This document shows, piece after piece, positions 19,331 through 28,127 of a stretch of 64,000 bases of DNA. The position numbers were made by a program, and so were the translations under genes. Each line of letters opens with the position of its first letter. Positions within the stretch are counted from its first letter, which is position 1. The notes beneath the pieces were generated by a model. The model was not told where the DNA came from. It worked only from the letters and a program-made list of their open reading frames with translations, and did no database searches. Origin of the DNA: JAQVOO01 sp964524755 (GTDB lineage Bacteria; Spirochaetota; Spirochaetia; Sphaerochaetales; Sphaerochaetaceae); contig CAZGDR010000001.1 of NCBI GenBank assembly GCA_964524755.1, positions 1 to 64,000 on the forward strand, in the 5' to 3' direction.

Positions 19331-19400
19331 GCATCAACCTTATTATAGGACATCAGTCTACACCAATCACGATAAAAGGAAAAGAATCTTATAGGCTGAT

Positions 19401-19427
19401 AAAGATAAAGCCTCCTGTCGAGGAGGC
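19401..19427 (-). terminator. Terminator of the V-ATPase operon
   Basis: On the minus strand a 7-bp stem GCCTCCT / AGGAGGC with a 4-base loop (19410-19427) is followed by the T-rich run TTTATCTTT (19401-19409). It lies 27 bp after the atpK stop and before ispG, separating the two long operons. Confidence 0.85.
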
Positions 19428-19453
19428 CTATCTGTTGCTTGCAATAGTTGAAA

Positions 19454-19888
19454 TTATTGTAATAATAACAATAAGAACACTAGTGTGAACAACGCTACCG
19501 TTTCAACAATACCTATGACGATGAAATAGTTAGCCGTCCCTTTTCCAGTTTCAGCCAAAGCATCCGATGCGGCAGCGGCAGCTCTTCCCTGCATCCAAGC
19601 AGAAAGACCGATCGCTAACCCACCGAAAACACCAGCACCCAACAACAACATAGCATCTTGGCCAGCAGCTGCAGCTGCGCTAATGAAGTTCATTAATAAA
19701 AAACCATAAATGGTCTGGGTTAACGGCGCTCCCGAAAAAGCAACCATAATAAATGGAGCGGGCTTACCGTTTGCATAGCACTTTTTCCAGCCACCCACTG
19801 CAGCCAGTGATGCTGCTCCAGTTCCCAGGGCAGAGCCTAGTGCAGAAATTCCTAGTGCTGCAGCCATTCCTAACATACCAATATTCAT
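19454..19888 (-). CDS. atpK: V-type ATP synthase subunit K (proteolipid)
   Basis: A 144-residue membrane rotor subunit with four hydrophobic helices (about 2-25, 45-68, 75-98, 115-142), that is, two hairpins as in V-type proteolipids. The glutamate in FVIGIVETVALF near 125 is the likely ion-binding carboxylate. The ATG at 19888 follows AAGGAG by 5 bases; an upstream extension would overlap the subunit I gene and has no family counterpart. Whether the ion is Na or H cannot be decided by eye. Confidence 0.92.
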   Translation of the reverse strand: MNIGMLGMAAALGISALGSALGTGAASLAAVGGWKKCYANGKPAPFIMVAFSGAPLTQTIYGFLLMNFISAAAAAGQDAMLLLGAGVFGGLAIGLSAWMQGRAAAAASDALAETGKGTANYFIVIGIVETVALFTLVFLLLLLQ

Positions 19889-19913
19889 ACCATGCTCCTT
19901 GTCGTTATTTTGT

Positions 19914-21758
19914 TTACAACGAATTTGATGAAGTTTCAACCGTTTCTCTAAACGGATCGTAAGCGTAACCAGTCCACTCCATACCAAGTTGACCGGAAAA
20001 TTCTAAAAGATTAAGTCGCACACCGTGTACAACTACCGATAACAAAGCCATAACCAGATTTAAGCCATGCCCAATCACCAAGACGATAATCCCTGCTGGA
20101 AGGGCAAACCCTTGTAACATACCCGAGGCCATACTATTAAAACTCTGGGCAATTGCCAAAGAGGCCATCCCTACAGCAAACAGCCGGATATAACTGATGA
20201 TATTAGAAAAAGCACTGATGGAATTCAAAAAGGTGGTGAAGATATTAGCAGCTCCACCAGCTAACCCTTTCCAGAACGAGATCCCCGGTCCTTGAGCCCC
20301 AAAAAGAATCACGAGTACAAAACCTATACCGACTACAGTCGCTACAAGTTGCACCTGTATGGTGGCATTGATGACTAACATGAGGACCAGGAAATAGAGC
20401 GCATCTATCATCATCAGCCAACCAATATCGGCCACAGCACTTACATCCTTACGTCCTATTTTAGTATAAATATTCATTACACAAGCTAAACTTAACTGCA
20501 ATGTTCCAATAATAAAGCAGAACTGCATCACCATGTTTTGGGTAGCTGAAGCATCGAGGCCAAACAATTCAGGATAGTTGGCTAGTTGTGGTATCACTAA
20601 AGTTTGAAGGAAAGGAATCGATTCTAAAATAACTTTGCTACCAAACCAAGTTCCAGTCAAAGAACCCCACACAATACTACCAATGCTCAACACATAGAGG
20701 AGAATAATGGCATTATTAGCTTTCTTGAATTTAATGTGCATTCCAATGCCTGCCCCGAGGAAGATAAGACCATAGGCCGCATCCCCCACAATCATGGCAA
20801 AAAATAGGGTGAAGAACATGAGAAACCACATACTTATATCAAATTCACGATACCCAGGAACGGTACCAAGAATTTCAAATACCGGTTCAATTATAGAGAT
20901 CCACCGTTTATTTTTTACCATAGTAGGAGGATTTTCCTCTTCACTTGGTTCATCTAAAGCATAGCCCCAACGGTGTTTTTTAGCGAGTCCTTTAAAGCTT
21001 TCAACGGCTTGTTGGGGAAGATACCCACTCAACCATGCCACAGTGTCATCTTCTTCCATAGAGGTATGAACCTCTTCAAAACGTAGGTCCTGTTCTAACA
21101 GATGTAAGTGGTGTTTATAATCGAAAATATACCTAGTATACTCAGCAAGTTCCTTTTCTATCGACTTTAAGCGTTCTCCAGCTGTCTTGATTTCAGTTTC
21201 TAGTTCAGACAGCGAGATTCGTGGTAATTCTAATTTCTGAGCCACCACCGTGGATGCTAACGTGCCATCAATGAGGGCAATCAGCACACTTTTACGATTA
21301 TTAATTAATCGAATATAGTCTACATCAGGATCTAATTTAGCTAATTCGTTCTTTCCAAGTTTATAAAAGGTTAACCCTATTCCTTGATCTTTTAATTCTC
21401 GTATAGCTGCAGGTGAAAAATCACCCCATTCATACAGGCGATCACGTTCAATTATTGTTTTTTGGCGTTGTTCATCTATCTCTTTTTGTTGATCGAGCAA
21501 CCAGACAATACGAGCATGCGTCTGCGCAAATTCATCATCTGCTAGTGCCGGCTGAGAAGTTGGGACTGATTGAATCTCCTCCAATCGGCTTAGAACCCGC
21601 TCCATCTGCTGTTTTTCCTGCTGTAAATCTTCTAATTTTTCACTTTTTACAGGTACTTCATCAATGTGCACCATGCCTGCTTTTCGTAACACTTGCAACG
21701 CAGAACGTTTTTCATAGGCGAGAATTACAAGTGAAATCCTTTTCATCGGAACAATCAT
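19914..21758 (-). CDS. atpI: V-type ATP synthase subunit I
   Basis: A 614-residue stator/ion-channel subunit homologous to eukaryotic subunit a. The N-terminal half (about 1-320) is cytoplasmic with coiled-coil stretches (for example 36-60 and 170-215). The C-terminal half has seven or so transmembrane helices starting at about 335 (FFTLFFAMIVGDAAYGLIFL). The essential arginine is expected in ISYIRLFAVGMAS near 545. The ATG overlaps the atpD stop (ATGA). Confidence 0.92.
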   Translation of the reverse strand: MIVPMKRISLVILAYEKRSALQVLRKAGMVHIDEVPVKSEKLEDLQQEKQQMERVLSRLEEIQSVPTSQPALADDEFAQTHARIVWLLDQQKEIDEQRQKTIIERDRLYEWGDFSPAAIRELKDQGIGLTFYKLGKNELAKLDPDVDYIRLINNRKSVLIALIDGTLASTVVAQKLELPRISLSELETEIKTAGERLKSIEKELAEYTRYIFDYKHHLHLLEQDLRFEEVHTSMEEDDTVAWLSGYLPQQAVESFKGLAKKHRWGYALDEPSEEENPPTMVKNKRWISIIEPVFEILGTVPGYREFDISMWFLMFFTLFFAMIVGDAAYGLIFLGAGIGMHIKFKKANNAIILLYVLSIGSIVWGSLTGTWFGSKVILESIPFLQTLVIPQLANYPELFGLDASATQNMVMQFCFIIGTLQLSLACVMNIYTKIGRKDVSAVADIGWLMMIDALYFLVLMLVINATIQVQLVATVVGIGFVLVILFGAQGPGISFWKGLAGGAANIFTTFLNSISAFSNIISYIRLFAVGMASLAIAQSFNSMASGMLQGFALPAGIIVLVIGHGLNLVMALLSVVVHGVRLNLLEFSGQLGMEWTGYAYDPFRETVETSSNSL

Positions 21759-22384
21759 GCCACTCCCCCTTCGGATCCTCTCACCAATTTCTTCTTAGCG
21801 ATTTTGCCTCGAACGACGGCCGCTGTTTGTTGGTCCCCAAGGTAAATACCAATTCTACGGATATGCTCTTTCGTTTCAGGAATTTTCACTTTTTCAAATA
21901 AATTTACCCGTTGACTGGTGATGCGTAATTCACGTGATAACAACTCGATCTGTTTCTCAAATGTTGCAATCATGGCATCAAAGCGGGCGATTTCACGTAA
22001 AGATTCAACTCCAGCATCGACCCACAAAGGGTATTTTCTAATATCGTACGAAATTTCTTCAAATTCGAGTTCCTGAAAAACCGGAATCGCCACTCCAGCA
22101 ATGTTTCCCATTGCTTTTACCACTCTTTTCACGACCACCAATTGATCTAACTGCATAGCATCCGGTAAAACTCTATTTTCATGAAAGACGGCAACCCATA
22201 CTTGTAAATCAGTAACAAGTTTTTTCTGCTTGGTACGCAGTTCACTGACTTCTTCTTCAATTTGACGTATCACGACCTGCAACTGTTGTTTCTTTAATTG
22301 TAACGTGGGTAGATATCGCTGAAATTGCTTCAGCTGGTCCATCTGTTTCTTTTGTTCATTTTTAGTCAGTTTGACTTTAGCCAT
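21755..22384 (-). CDS. atpD: V-type ATP synthase subunit D
   Basis: A 209-residue central-shaft subunit that transmits rotation between the A3B3 head and the membrane rotor. It begins MAKVKLTKNEQKKQ, typical of the family, and has long N- and C-terminal helices predicted to form a coiled coil (about 5-75 and 125-190). It lies 10 bp after atpB and overlaps atpI by 4 bp. Confidence 0.93.
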   Translation of the reverse strand: MAKVKLTKNEQKKQMDQLKQFQRYLPTLQLKKQQLQVVIRQIEEEVSELRTKQKKLVTDLQVWVAVFHENRVLPDAMQLDQLVVVKRVVKAMGNIAGVAIPVFQELEFEEISYDIRKYPLWVDAGVESLREIARFDAMIATFEKQIELLSRELRITSQRVNLFEKVKIPETKEHIRRIGIYLGDQQTAAVVRGKIAKKKLVRGSEGGVA

Positions 22385-22394
22385 AGAATACTCC

Positions 22395-23696
22395 TCAAGA
22401 AGTCCCTTTCGGCCAGTATTTAAGGATCAATTCTGATCGAATGCCCGTCTCTTTGGGTTCAAAGCAATCCGCCAGAATTTCCCATCCTAAATCCAGAGCC
22501 TCTTCAAGTGGGATATTTACCGAAAGCTCCATAAGTTTAGTTTCGAATAAATCTCCGTAACGGAGTAACTTGTCGTCCCACTCTGTTATCTGGAATCCCA
22601 TAGATTTCTTTTCAAGCGCCTCTTTAAAAGATGCATATAACTTAATCATACCATCCATGAGGGCCCTATGGTCATCGCGGGTATCATTATTCACCTGCTG
22701 CTTCAACCTGGAAAGGGAACCAAAGGGTTCAATACGACTATTTTTTAAGTAATACTGCCCTTCGGTGATATAACCAGTGTTATCGGGGACAGGGTGAGTC
22801 ACATCATCACCTGGCATCGTCGTAACGGCAAGGATAGTGAGTGATCCGGCACCTTCAAAGTCGACTGCTTTCTCATAACGGGAAGCTAATGAACTATATA
22901 AGTCACCCGGATATCCACGGTTAGAAGGCACTTGCTCCATGGTAATAGCAATCTCCTTCAGGGAATCAGCAAAGTTAGTCATATCGGTCAATAATACTAA
23001 CACCTTCTTTCCATCAAGCGCAAAACGCTCCGCCACAGCTAACGAGATGTCGGGCACTAAGAGACACTCTACTGTAGGATCACTTGCCGTATGAACAAAG
23101 AAAATTGTCCGGCTCATAGCCCCACTTTTTTCCAAGGTGTTCTTAAAATAGAGATAGTCATCAAATTTTAAGCCCATCCCTCCCAGAATAATTAAATCAA
23201 CTTCGGCCTGCATTGCTATACGAGCCAATACTTCATTATAGGGTTCACCTGAAACAGAGAAAATAGGTAGTTTCTGTGATTCAACGAGGGTATTAAAGAC
23301 ATCAATCATAGGAATTCCAGTACGAATCATATTACGGGGAATGATACGTTTAGCTGGATTAACTGTGGGTCCTCCAATTTCTATGAGGTTATCGGTAAGT
23401 TCTGGGCCATTGTCACGTGGTTTGCCTGAACCAGTAAATACACGACCAAGAAGATCTTCTGAATAAGAGATCCGCATAGGAACCCCTAAAAACCGAACTT
23501 TATCGCCGGTTGAAATACCTCTTGCTCCTGAAAATACTTGGAGCGAAACCTCTTCTTTATCTAATTTGATAACGTTGGCTAATGATTCCCCATGAGCCGA
23601 AGTTACCACGGCGAGATCTCCATAGCGCACACTTTTTGCTCGGACAGTAATTACGTTTCCTGCAATAGAATCAATTCTAGTATATACTTTCTGCAT
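22395..23696 (-). CDS. atpB: V-type ATP synthase subunit B
   Basis: A 433-residue non-catalytic nucleotide-binding subunit of the A3B3 head. The normal P-loop lysine motif is replaced by [15 protein letters not shown], as expected for B subunits, and [36 protein letters not shown] is family-typical in its shorter segments. Length is standard for bacterial V-type enzymes. It is 9 bp downstream of atpA. Confidence 0.95.
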   Translation of the reverse strand: MQKVYTRIDSIAGNVITVRAKSVRYGDLAVVTSAHGESLANVIKLDKEEVSLQVFSGARGISTGDKVRFLGVPMRISYSEDLLGRVFTGSGKPRDNGPELTDNLIEIGGPTVNPAKRIIPRNMIRTGIPMIDVFNTLVESQKLPIFSVSGEPYNEVLARIAMQAEVDLIILGGMGLKFDDYLYFKNTLEKSGAMSRTIFFVHTASDPTVECLLVPDISLAVAERFALDGKKVLVLLTDMTNFADSLKEIAITMEQVPSNRGYPGDLYSSLASRYEKAVDFEGAGSLTILAVTTMPGDDVTHPVPDNTGYITEGQYYLKNSRIEPFGSLSRLKQQVNNDTRDDHRALMDGMIKLYASFKEALEKKSMGFQITEWDDKLLRYGDLFETKLMELSVNIPLEEALDLGWEILADCFEPKETGIRSELILKYWPKGTS

Positions 23697-23705
23697 ATCG
23701 TTTAC

Positions 23706-25472
23706 CTACTTTCCCTGAAGGATTTTAGCTGCTTTCTTATCATACTCAACAAACCGTTCAGCTGCTAATACCTCAATTTCATTCTTATACAATTCAAACC
23801 GTTCATCATCTCTTGTGACTGTATTCCAGTCGATGAATTTCTGTCGAACATCATTTAAGTAAGTGCGGGCTGTATTTTTATCTTCAACTCGCAACTTTGA
23901 AGCTAACACTTTAAATAGTGCATCAAAAACCATTTGCTGACGCTCAATTGGTGCTGCAAAATCGACTGCATCAAAAGAGTTTTGCTGTAAGTAAACACTA
24001 TCGAGTAATTCACCTTTTAAATAGATAATATAATCATCCAGGCTCGTACCTTCTTCTCCTACAACTTTCATCATCTGACTGACTTCATGCCCAGCAAACA
24101 GAATGTTACGAGCATAATCGACCTTTTGAGTCTCAATAACGCTAGGATATTTCGACCAACTATCGAGAGGGTCAATGGCGGGATATTTTCGAGCATCAGA
24201 TCGTTCGCGAGAAAGTCCGTGAAAAGCTCCTACCACTTTCAGCGTAGCTTGAGTTACAGGTTCCTCAAAGTTACCGCCAGCGGGACTAACAGTACCACCA
24301 ATAGTAACCGATCCTTTACTACCATCCCGTAGTACCACAACTCCAGCTCTTTCATAGAAACTGGCAATTACCGACTCTAAATAAGCAGGGAAAGCCTCTT
24401 CCCCCGGAATTTCTTCTAACCGTCCAGACATTTCACGCATAGCCTGAGCCCAACGACTCGTTGAATCGGCCAGCAAGAGAATATCTAAACCCATTTGACG
24501 ATAATATTCAGCAATCGTAACTGCTGTATAAACTGACGCTTCTCGGGCAGCTACTGGCATACTACTCGTATTACAAATAATAATAGTACGTTCCATAAGC
24601 GTTTTACCCGTCTTCGGGTCAATTAATTCAGGGAACTCTTTGAGAGTCTCAACGACTTCTCCTGCTCGCTCACCACAAGCCGCAATGATTACAATATCGA
24701 CATCGGCGTTACGACTGGTCATGTGTTGTAACACAGTTTTACCGGCACCAAAGGGGCCAGGGATACAATAGGTCCCTCCCTTTGCTACTGGCAAAAAGGT
24801 GTCAATTATTCTTATTTGGGTCACGAGTGGTTCTGTTGGTTGTAACCGTTCAACATATTGAGTGATTGATCTTTTAATAGGCCACGAGAAAACCATGGAA
24901 AGGCTTTGCTTGTTCCCTTTACTATCTTTGATAACTGCAATTTCATCGCGTACGGGATAAGTTCCCGCTGGCTTGATCGATTCTACAGTCCAGCCACCTG
25001 GAGCCAAATAAAATGGAACCATAATCCGGTGAGTAAAAATACCTTCGGGGACAGTTCCAAGGGTATCAGCTGGATAGACGGTATCGCCGACCTTCACAGT
25101 AGGTGTAAATTCCCATGATTTGTCAGGAATAGCTTTTAGATAGACTCCCCGCTGTAAAAAGAAGCCGCACTGTTCGGCTAGCTGCGGTAATGGATTTTGC
25201 AATCCATCATATATTTGAGTCAACAGACCAGGTCCTAGCTCTACACTGAGCATCAACCCAGAAAATTCAACTTCATCTCCAACACTCACTCCACCAGTCA
25301 TTTCAAAGACCTGTAAAGAGGCCGTTCTCCCAGTAATCCTGATAACTTCAGACTTCAGCCGTTGATCGTCTAATACGATGTAGCCCACCTCATTTTGCGA
25401 GATATCTCCGTCGAACTCGACCGTCACCATATTTCCATTTACACCGGTGACTCGTCCGCTATTTTTTGCCAT
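23706..25472 (-). CDS. atpA: V-type ATP synthase subunit A, catalytic
   Basis: A 588-residue catalytic ATPase subunit. Walker A is GPFGAGKTVLQ (about 237-247), the catalytic glutamate lies in CGERAGEVVE (about 265-274), and Walker B-type LLLADSTSRWAQAMREMSGR follows. The long 'non-homologous' insert typical of V/A-type A subunits (about 110-200) is present. Together with B it forms the ATP-driven or ATP-making head. Confidence 0.96.
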   Translation of the reverse strand: MAKNSGRVTGVNGNMVTVEFDGDISQNEVGYIVLDDQRLKSEVIRITGRTASLQVFEMTGGVSVGDEVEFSGLMLSVELGPGLLTQIYDGLQNPLPQLAEQCGFFLQRGVYLKAIPDKSWEFTPTVKVGDTVYPADTLGTVPEGIFTHRIMVPFYLAPGGWTVESIKPAGTYPVRDEIAVIKDSKGNKQSLSMVFSWPIKRSITQYVERLQPTEPLVTQIRIIDTFLPVAKGGTYCIPGPFGAGKTVLQHMTSRNADVDIVIIAACGERAGEVVETLKEFPELIDPKTGKTLMERTIIICNTSSMPVAAREASVYTAVTIAEYYRQMGLDILLLADSTSRWAQAMREMSGRLEEIPGEEAFPAYLESVIASFYERAGVVVLRDGSKGSVTIGGTVSPAGGNFEEPVTQATLKVVGAFHGLSRERSDARKYPAIDPLDSWSKYPSVIETQKVDYARNILFAGHEVSQMMKVVGEEGTSLDDYIIYLKGELLDSVYLQQNSFDAVDFAAPIERQQMVFDALFKVLASKLRVEDKNTARTYLNDVRQKFIDWNTVTRDDERFELYKNEIEVLAAERFVEYDKKAAKILQGK

Positions 25473-25485
25473 AACAACACTCCGT

Positions 25486-26031
25486 TTATATGCTCTTAAT
25501 TATTGATTGCAAATTAGAGAACAATCGCTTGAACTCTGCATTCCCTTCCAGAGGGGTAAATAAGGCCTTCCTTTCTAAAAGACCTAAATGAATCGCATAT
25601 GTACACACTACCTCAATGGTAAATATTTTCAACTTAGCTAACTCAGTTGCTTTCTCCCAATACAAACGTATAAGAATAAGCTCAGCCTCAAGTGGATTAG
25701 GGGCCTGCATAACTTCTCTGATTACATCTTGTACTTTTAAATCACTAGCAAACACATCCTGTTCCTGTGCAGCAGGTAACCCCAATTTTTCAATTCGAGC
25801 AGCGTGGAGCGTAGAAAGGACCTGTTGGAGAAATTTATTCCAAGATACTACGTAGGGATGCCTGCTCTGTGAAGAACTGACAGTCCCATCAACAAATGAT
25901 TGTACTAACATGAAATCTTTATTACTTAGTGCTTGTTGGCAAGTAGCAAGGAATTCTTCACTACTCAATGGTGGTAGATCATCTAGCTTGAGCATAGGGA
26001 GTGATGCAATTAGATAGTAATAGGAGGCCAT
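25486..26031 (-). CDS. DUF2764 protein of V-ATPase operons
   Basis: A 181-residue, mostly helical protein beginning MASYYYLIASLPML, the pattern of the DUF2764 family. Family members lie between atpE and atpA in spirochaete and chlamydial V-ATPase operons, as here (10-13 bp from both neighbours). The operon lacks a recognisable subunit C (yeast d) or F gene, so this protein may substitute for C as the socket between shaft and rotor. That role is inference from position and operon content; no catalytic residues are evident. Confidence 0.8.
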   Translation of the reverse strand: MASYYYLIASLPMLKLDDLPPLSSEEFLATCQQALSNKDFMLVQSFVDGTVSSSQSRHPYVVSWNKFLQQVLSTLHAARIEKLGLPAAQEQDVFASDLKVQDVIREVMQAPNPLEAELILIRLYWEKATELAKLKIFTIEVVCTYAIHLGLLERKALFTPLEGNAEFKRLFSNLQSIIKSI

Positions 26032-26041
26032 GTTAAACCCC

Positions 26042-26653
26042 TTACCGCGCGTCTTTTGCTGGAAGTAAAATATCCTGAATCACGGGATTTAGAAAAGGAG
26101 CCAACATGCGCGCAATCTCTTCTTCACTAAAATCGTAGTAACTAGAACCATCTTTTGAGGTAAGACGGAAACCCACCGCCACAGCATTGACTGGACGAAT
26201 TTCTAATCCAGCTTTAAGCTCTTTTGCTAAATCTGTCTGTAAGGAGGCACCCAGCTTTTTAAAATCTGATTCATGCATCTCAATTGCGAATTTAGCAGGG
26301 TCAATCAACCCGCTTTTCACCACGCTCACAATAAGGGTTACCAAATCGTTAGCAGTCAAAGACTTACTCACCTTCTCTTCTAATAACCGATCAAATTGAG
26401 CCTGAATATTTTTTTTCAAGGAGAGCATAACATCTCGTCCAGCTTGCTCTATAGCAGCTTTCGCACTCTGCTCTAAGACGTTAGACTCTTTTTTTGCATC
26501 TTCCATCAGCTTAGCTGCATCTTTAGCTCCAGCACGGACTAACTCAGCTGCCTTTTCTTTTGCTTCAGAAATAATTACTGCAGCCTTTTTCTCTGCTTCA
26601 GCAATTCCATCTCTTTTTATCGAATCAACCAAATCCTGAATTTGAAGTTCCAT
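26042..26653 (-). CDS. atpE: V-type ATP synthase subunit E
   Basis: A 203-residue peripheral stalk subunit. An alanine/lysine-rich coiled coil occupies residues 10-85, and the C-terminal part is a small mixed alpha/beta head, as in E subunits. It is the first gene of the V-ATPase operon. The ATG at 26653 has AGG 7 bases upstream; a TTG two codons earlier is less likely. A promoter is predicted at 26683-26711. Confidence 0.9.
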   Translation of the reverse strand: MELQIQDLVDSIKRDGIAEAEKKAAVIISEAKEKAAELVRAGAKDAAKLMEDAKKESNVLEQSAKAAIEQAGRDVMLSLKKNIQAQFDRLLEEKVSKSLTANDLVTLIVSVVKSGLIDPAKFAIEMHESDFKKLGASLQTDLAKELKAGLEIRPVNAVAVGFRLTSKDGSSYYDFSEEEIARMLAPFLNPVIQDILLPAKDAR

Positions 26654-26682
26654 GTACAATCCTACCTTGTAAATATGAAATT

Positions 26683-26711
26683 ACTATATACTTTTGTCAT
26701 CATTAATACAA
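26683..26711 (-). promoter_or_regulatory. V-ATPase operon promoter
   Basis: On the minus strand TTGTAT (26706-26711), 17 bases, TATAGT (26683-26688), in the 61-bp space between the crp-like gene and atpE. The -10 is a 5/6 match to consensus. Confidence 0.55.
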
Positions 26712-26714
26712 CCT

Positions 26715-27380
26715 TTACAGAAAATCTGAAAGTTCCACCCTATTTCTTTTATAAGTAAGGAGTCCCTCTTCTTGCATACGTGTAAGCTCACGCGATACAG
26801 AGGTCCTACTTACTCCTAACATCTGCGCTAACCGAACTTTAGTGACCGGTAAAACCATGTTTTTAGAACGTTGTTTCACTGCTTCAGCCAAAAGATATTT
26901 AGTCAGACGCTTGCGTAAACTCTTTTGGCTGACATGGGATAATCGCTCATTAAGAACAAGCGTATTATCACTTATGAGTTGTAAGAATTGCTTTAGAAAG
27001 GCTGGATTTCTGGTACATACGTTAAATAATGCCTCGGCATCGATGCGTAGAATCACAGCTTCTTCCAAACAAGTTACTGAATAAGGATACTGTGCGAGAC
27101 GGGAGAATATAAGATTTCCTCCCATGATACTTTGCGGTCCAAAGACTGCAACTGAGAAGATTTCCCCTTCTTCATTTATCTTTTCTACTGCCAAACAACC
27201 TGAAACGACGATATCAATAGCTGAACAAACGTCCCCTGCAATGTGTAATAATCTAGGACTCTCAACTCTATAACCGCGCAACTGATTTGTTTTGATCAAT
27301 CCTTGCGTTTCTTCAACTGCTAAGGTATGTATTAAAGTGAGGTTTTGTAAATTAATGGTTCTTAAATCTAATCTTTCCAT
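26715..27380 (-). CDS. Crp/Fnr-family transcription regulator
   Basis: A 221-residue regulator with an N-terminal cyclic-nucleotide-binding-like beta roll (about 15-130), a long dimer helix, and a C-terminal winged helix whose recognition helix is in RLAQMLGVSRTSVSRELTRM (about 180-199). There is no N-terminal Cys cluster of the FNR type, and the cNMP phosphate-binding arginine pocket is not evident, so the signal is unknown. The start at 27380 has GGAG 5 bases upstream; a GTG ten codons earlier is less likely. It is divergent from the 4Fe-4S membrane protein and flavodiiron genes, which it probably controls. Confidence 0.85.
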   Translation of the reverse strand: MERLDLRTINLQNLTLIHTLAVEETQGLIKTNQLRGYRVESPRLLHIAGDVCSAIDIVVSGCLAVEKINEEGEIFSVAVFGPQSIMGGNLIFSRLAQYPYSVTCLEEAVILRIDAEALFNVCTRNPAFLKQFLQLISDNTLVLNERLSHVSQKSLRKRLTKYLLAEAVKQRSKNMVLPVTKVRLAQMLGVSRTSVSRELTRMQEEGLLTYKRNRVELSDFL

Positions 27381-27390
27381 AATCTCTCCA

Positions 27391-27412
27391 AAGTGTGCCT
27401 TATGTAACACTT
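27391..27412. promoter_or_regulatory. 22-bp inverted repeat, candidate Crp/Fnr site
   Basis: AAGTGT-N10-ACACTT, with perfect 6-bp arms and an overall length equal to a CRP site. Its centre is about 41-45 bp upstream of the predicted start of the 27459 transcript, the class II activator position, and it lies in the 5' leader of the divergent regulator gene. Confidence 0.5.
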
Positions 27413-27439
27413 GTTTTCATCTCTATGGAGTACCATTAT
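27411..27439 (+). promoter_or_regulatory. Promoter for the 4Fe-4S / flavodiiron genes
   Basis: TTGTTT (27411-27416), 17 bases, CATTAT (27434-27439). The -10 is weak, as expected for an activator-dependent promoter; AGGAG precedes the ATG at 27459. Confidence 0.45.
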
Positions 27440-27458
27440 TCTTCAATAGGAGTCAACT

Positions 27459-28094
27459 ATGAAAAAACACACCGTGGCAACAATTATACGCATCGCTTTC
27501 TTAATTCTTTTTATGTTTCTTATCCTTACTCAACGCTTCCAACTTTGGCTTGTCATCTATATAGGAGGAGTCATCCTTTCACCGTTCCTTGGTCGCCTCT
27601 ACTGCGGTTATGCTTGTCCTATGAATACGGTTATGCGCCCTATTCAAAAGTTCTCGCGCAAGATTGGGGTGCAAAGAAAGAAGGTTCCAACCTGGTTAGA
27701 GAGTCCTAAACTGGCCTACGTAACCCTAGCGATAACTCTTATTGCGATGTTGGCTGGTAAAAAGGTACTTGGTAAGCAACTTCCTGTTCTTCTTATCCTC
27801 TTCATTACTTCAATCGTAGTGACTTTCTTCGTTAAAAGCAGTGTGTGGCACAACGGACTCTGTCCCTATAGCGTTCTCCTACGTCTCGGAGGACGTTTTG
27901 CACGTTTCTCGCGCCAAGTCAATCCATCGGCATGCAAAAGAACCCAACGTTGTATAGCAGTCTGTCCATCAGGAGCCATAACGATGACAGGAGAAGAGGG
28001 AAAGGCTATTATAGATGTTGCTACATGTCACCAGTGTGAAGCTTGTAGTAGTGTATGCCCACATAGTGCAATTTCCTATATAAAAAGGGGCTAA
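27459..28094 (+). CDS. Membrane 4Fe-4S protein (NapH/NosR-like)
   Basis: A 211-residue protein with N-terminal helices (about 7-24, 28-45, 85-100, 107-125), a CGYACP motif (Cys49, Cys53), a further GLCPY (Cys135), and a C-terminal ferredoxin domain. The second cluster site is complete (Cys190, 193, 196, 200). The first has Thr162 in place of the second cysteine (Cys159, Thr162, Cys165, Cys169). It probably moves electrons between membrane and cytoplasm, perhaps toward the flavodiiron protein encoded 33 bp downstream. The exact partner is unknown. Confidence 0.75.
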   Translation: MKKHTVATIIRIAFLILFMFLILTQRFQLWLVIYIGGVILSPFLGRLYCGYACPMNTVMRPIQKFSRKIGVQRKKVPTWLESPKLAYVTLAITLIAMLAGKKVLGKQLPVLLILFITSIVVTFFVKSSVWHNGLCPYSVLLRLGGRFARFSRQVNPSACKRTQRCIAVCPSGAITMTGEEGKAIIDVATCHQCEACSSVCPHSAISYIKRG

Positions 28095-28127
28095 TATATC
28101 GTATACTACCGACAGGAGGAATAGAAT

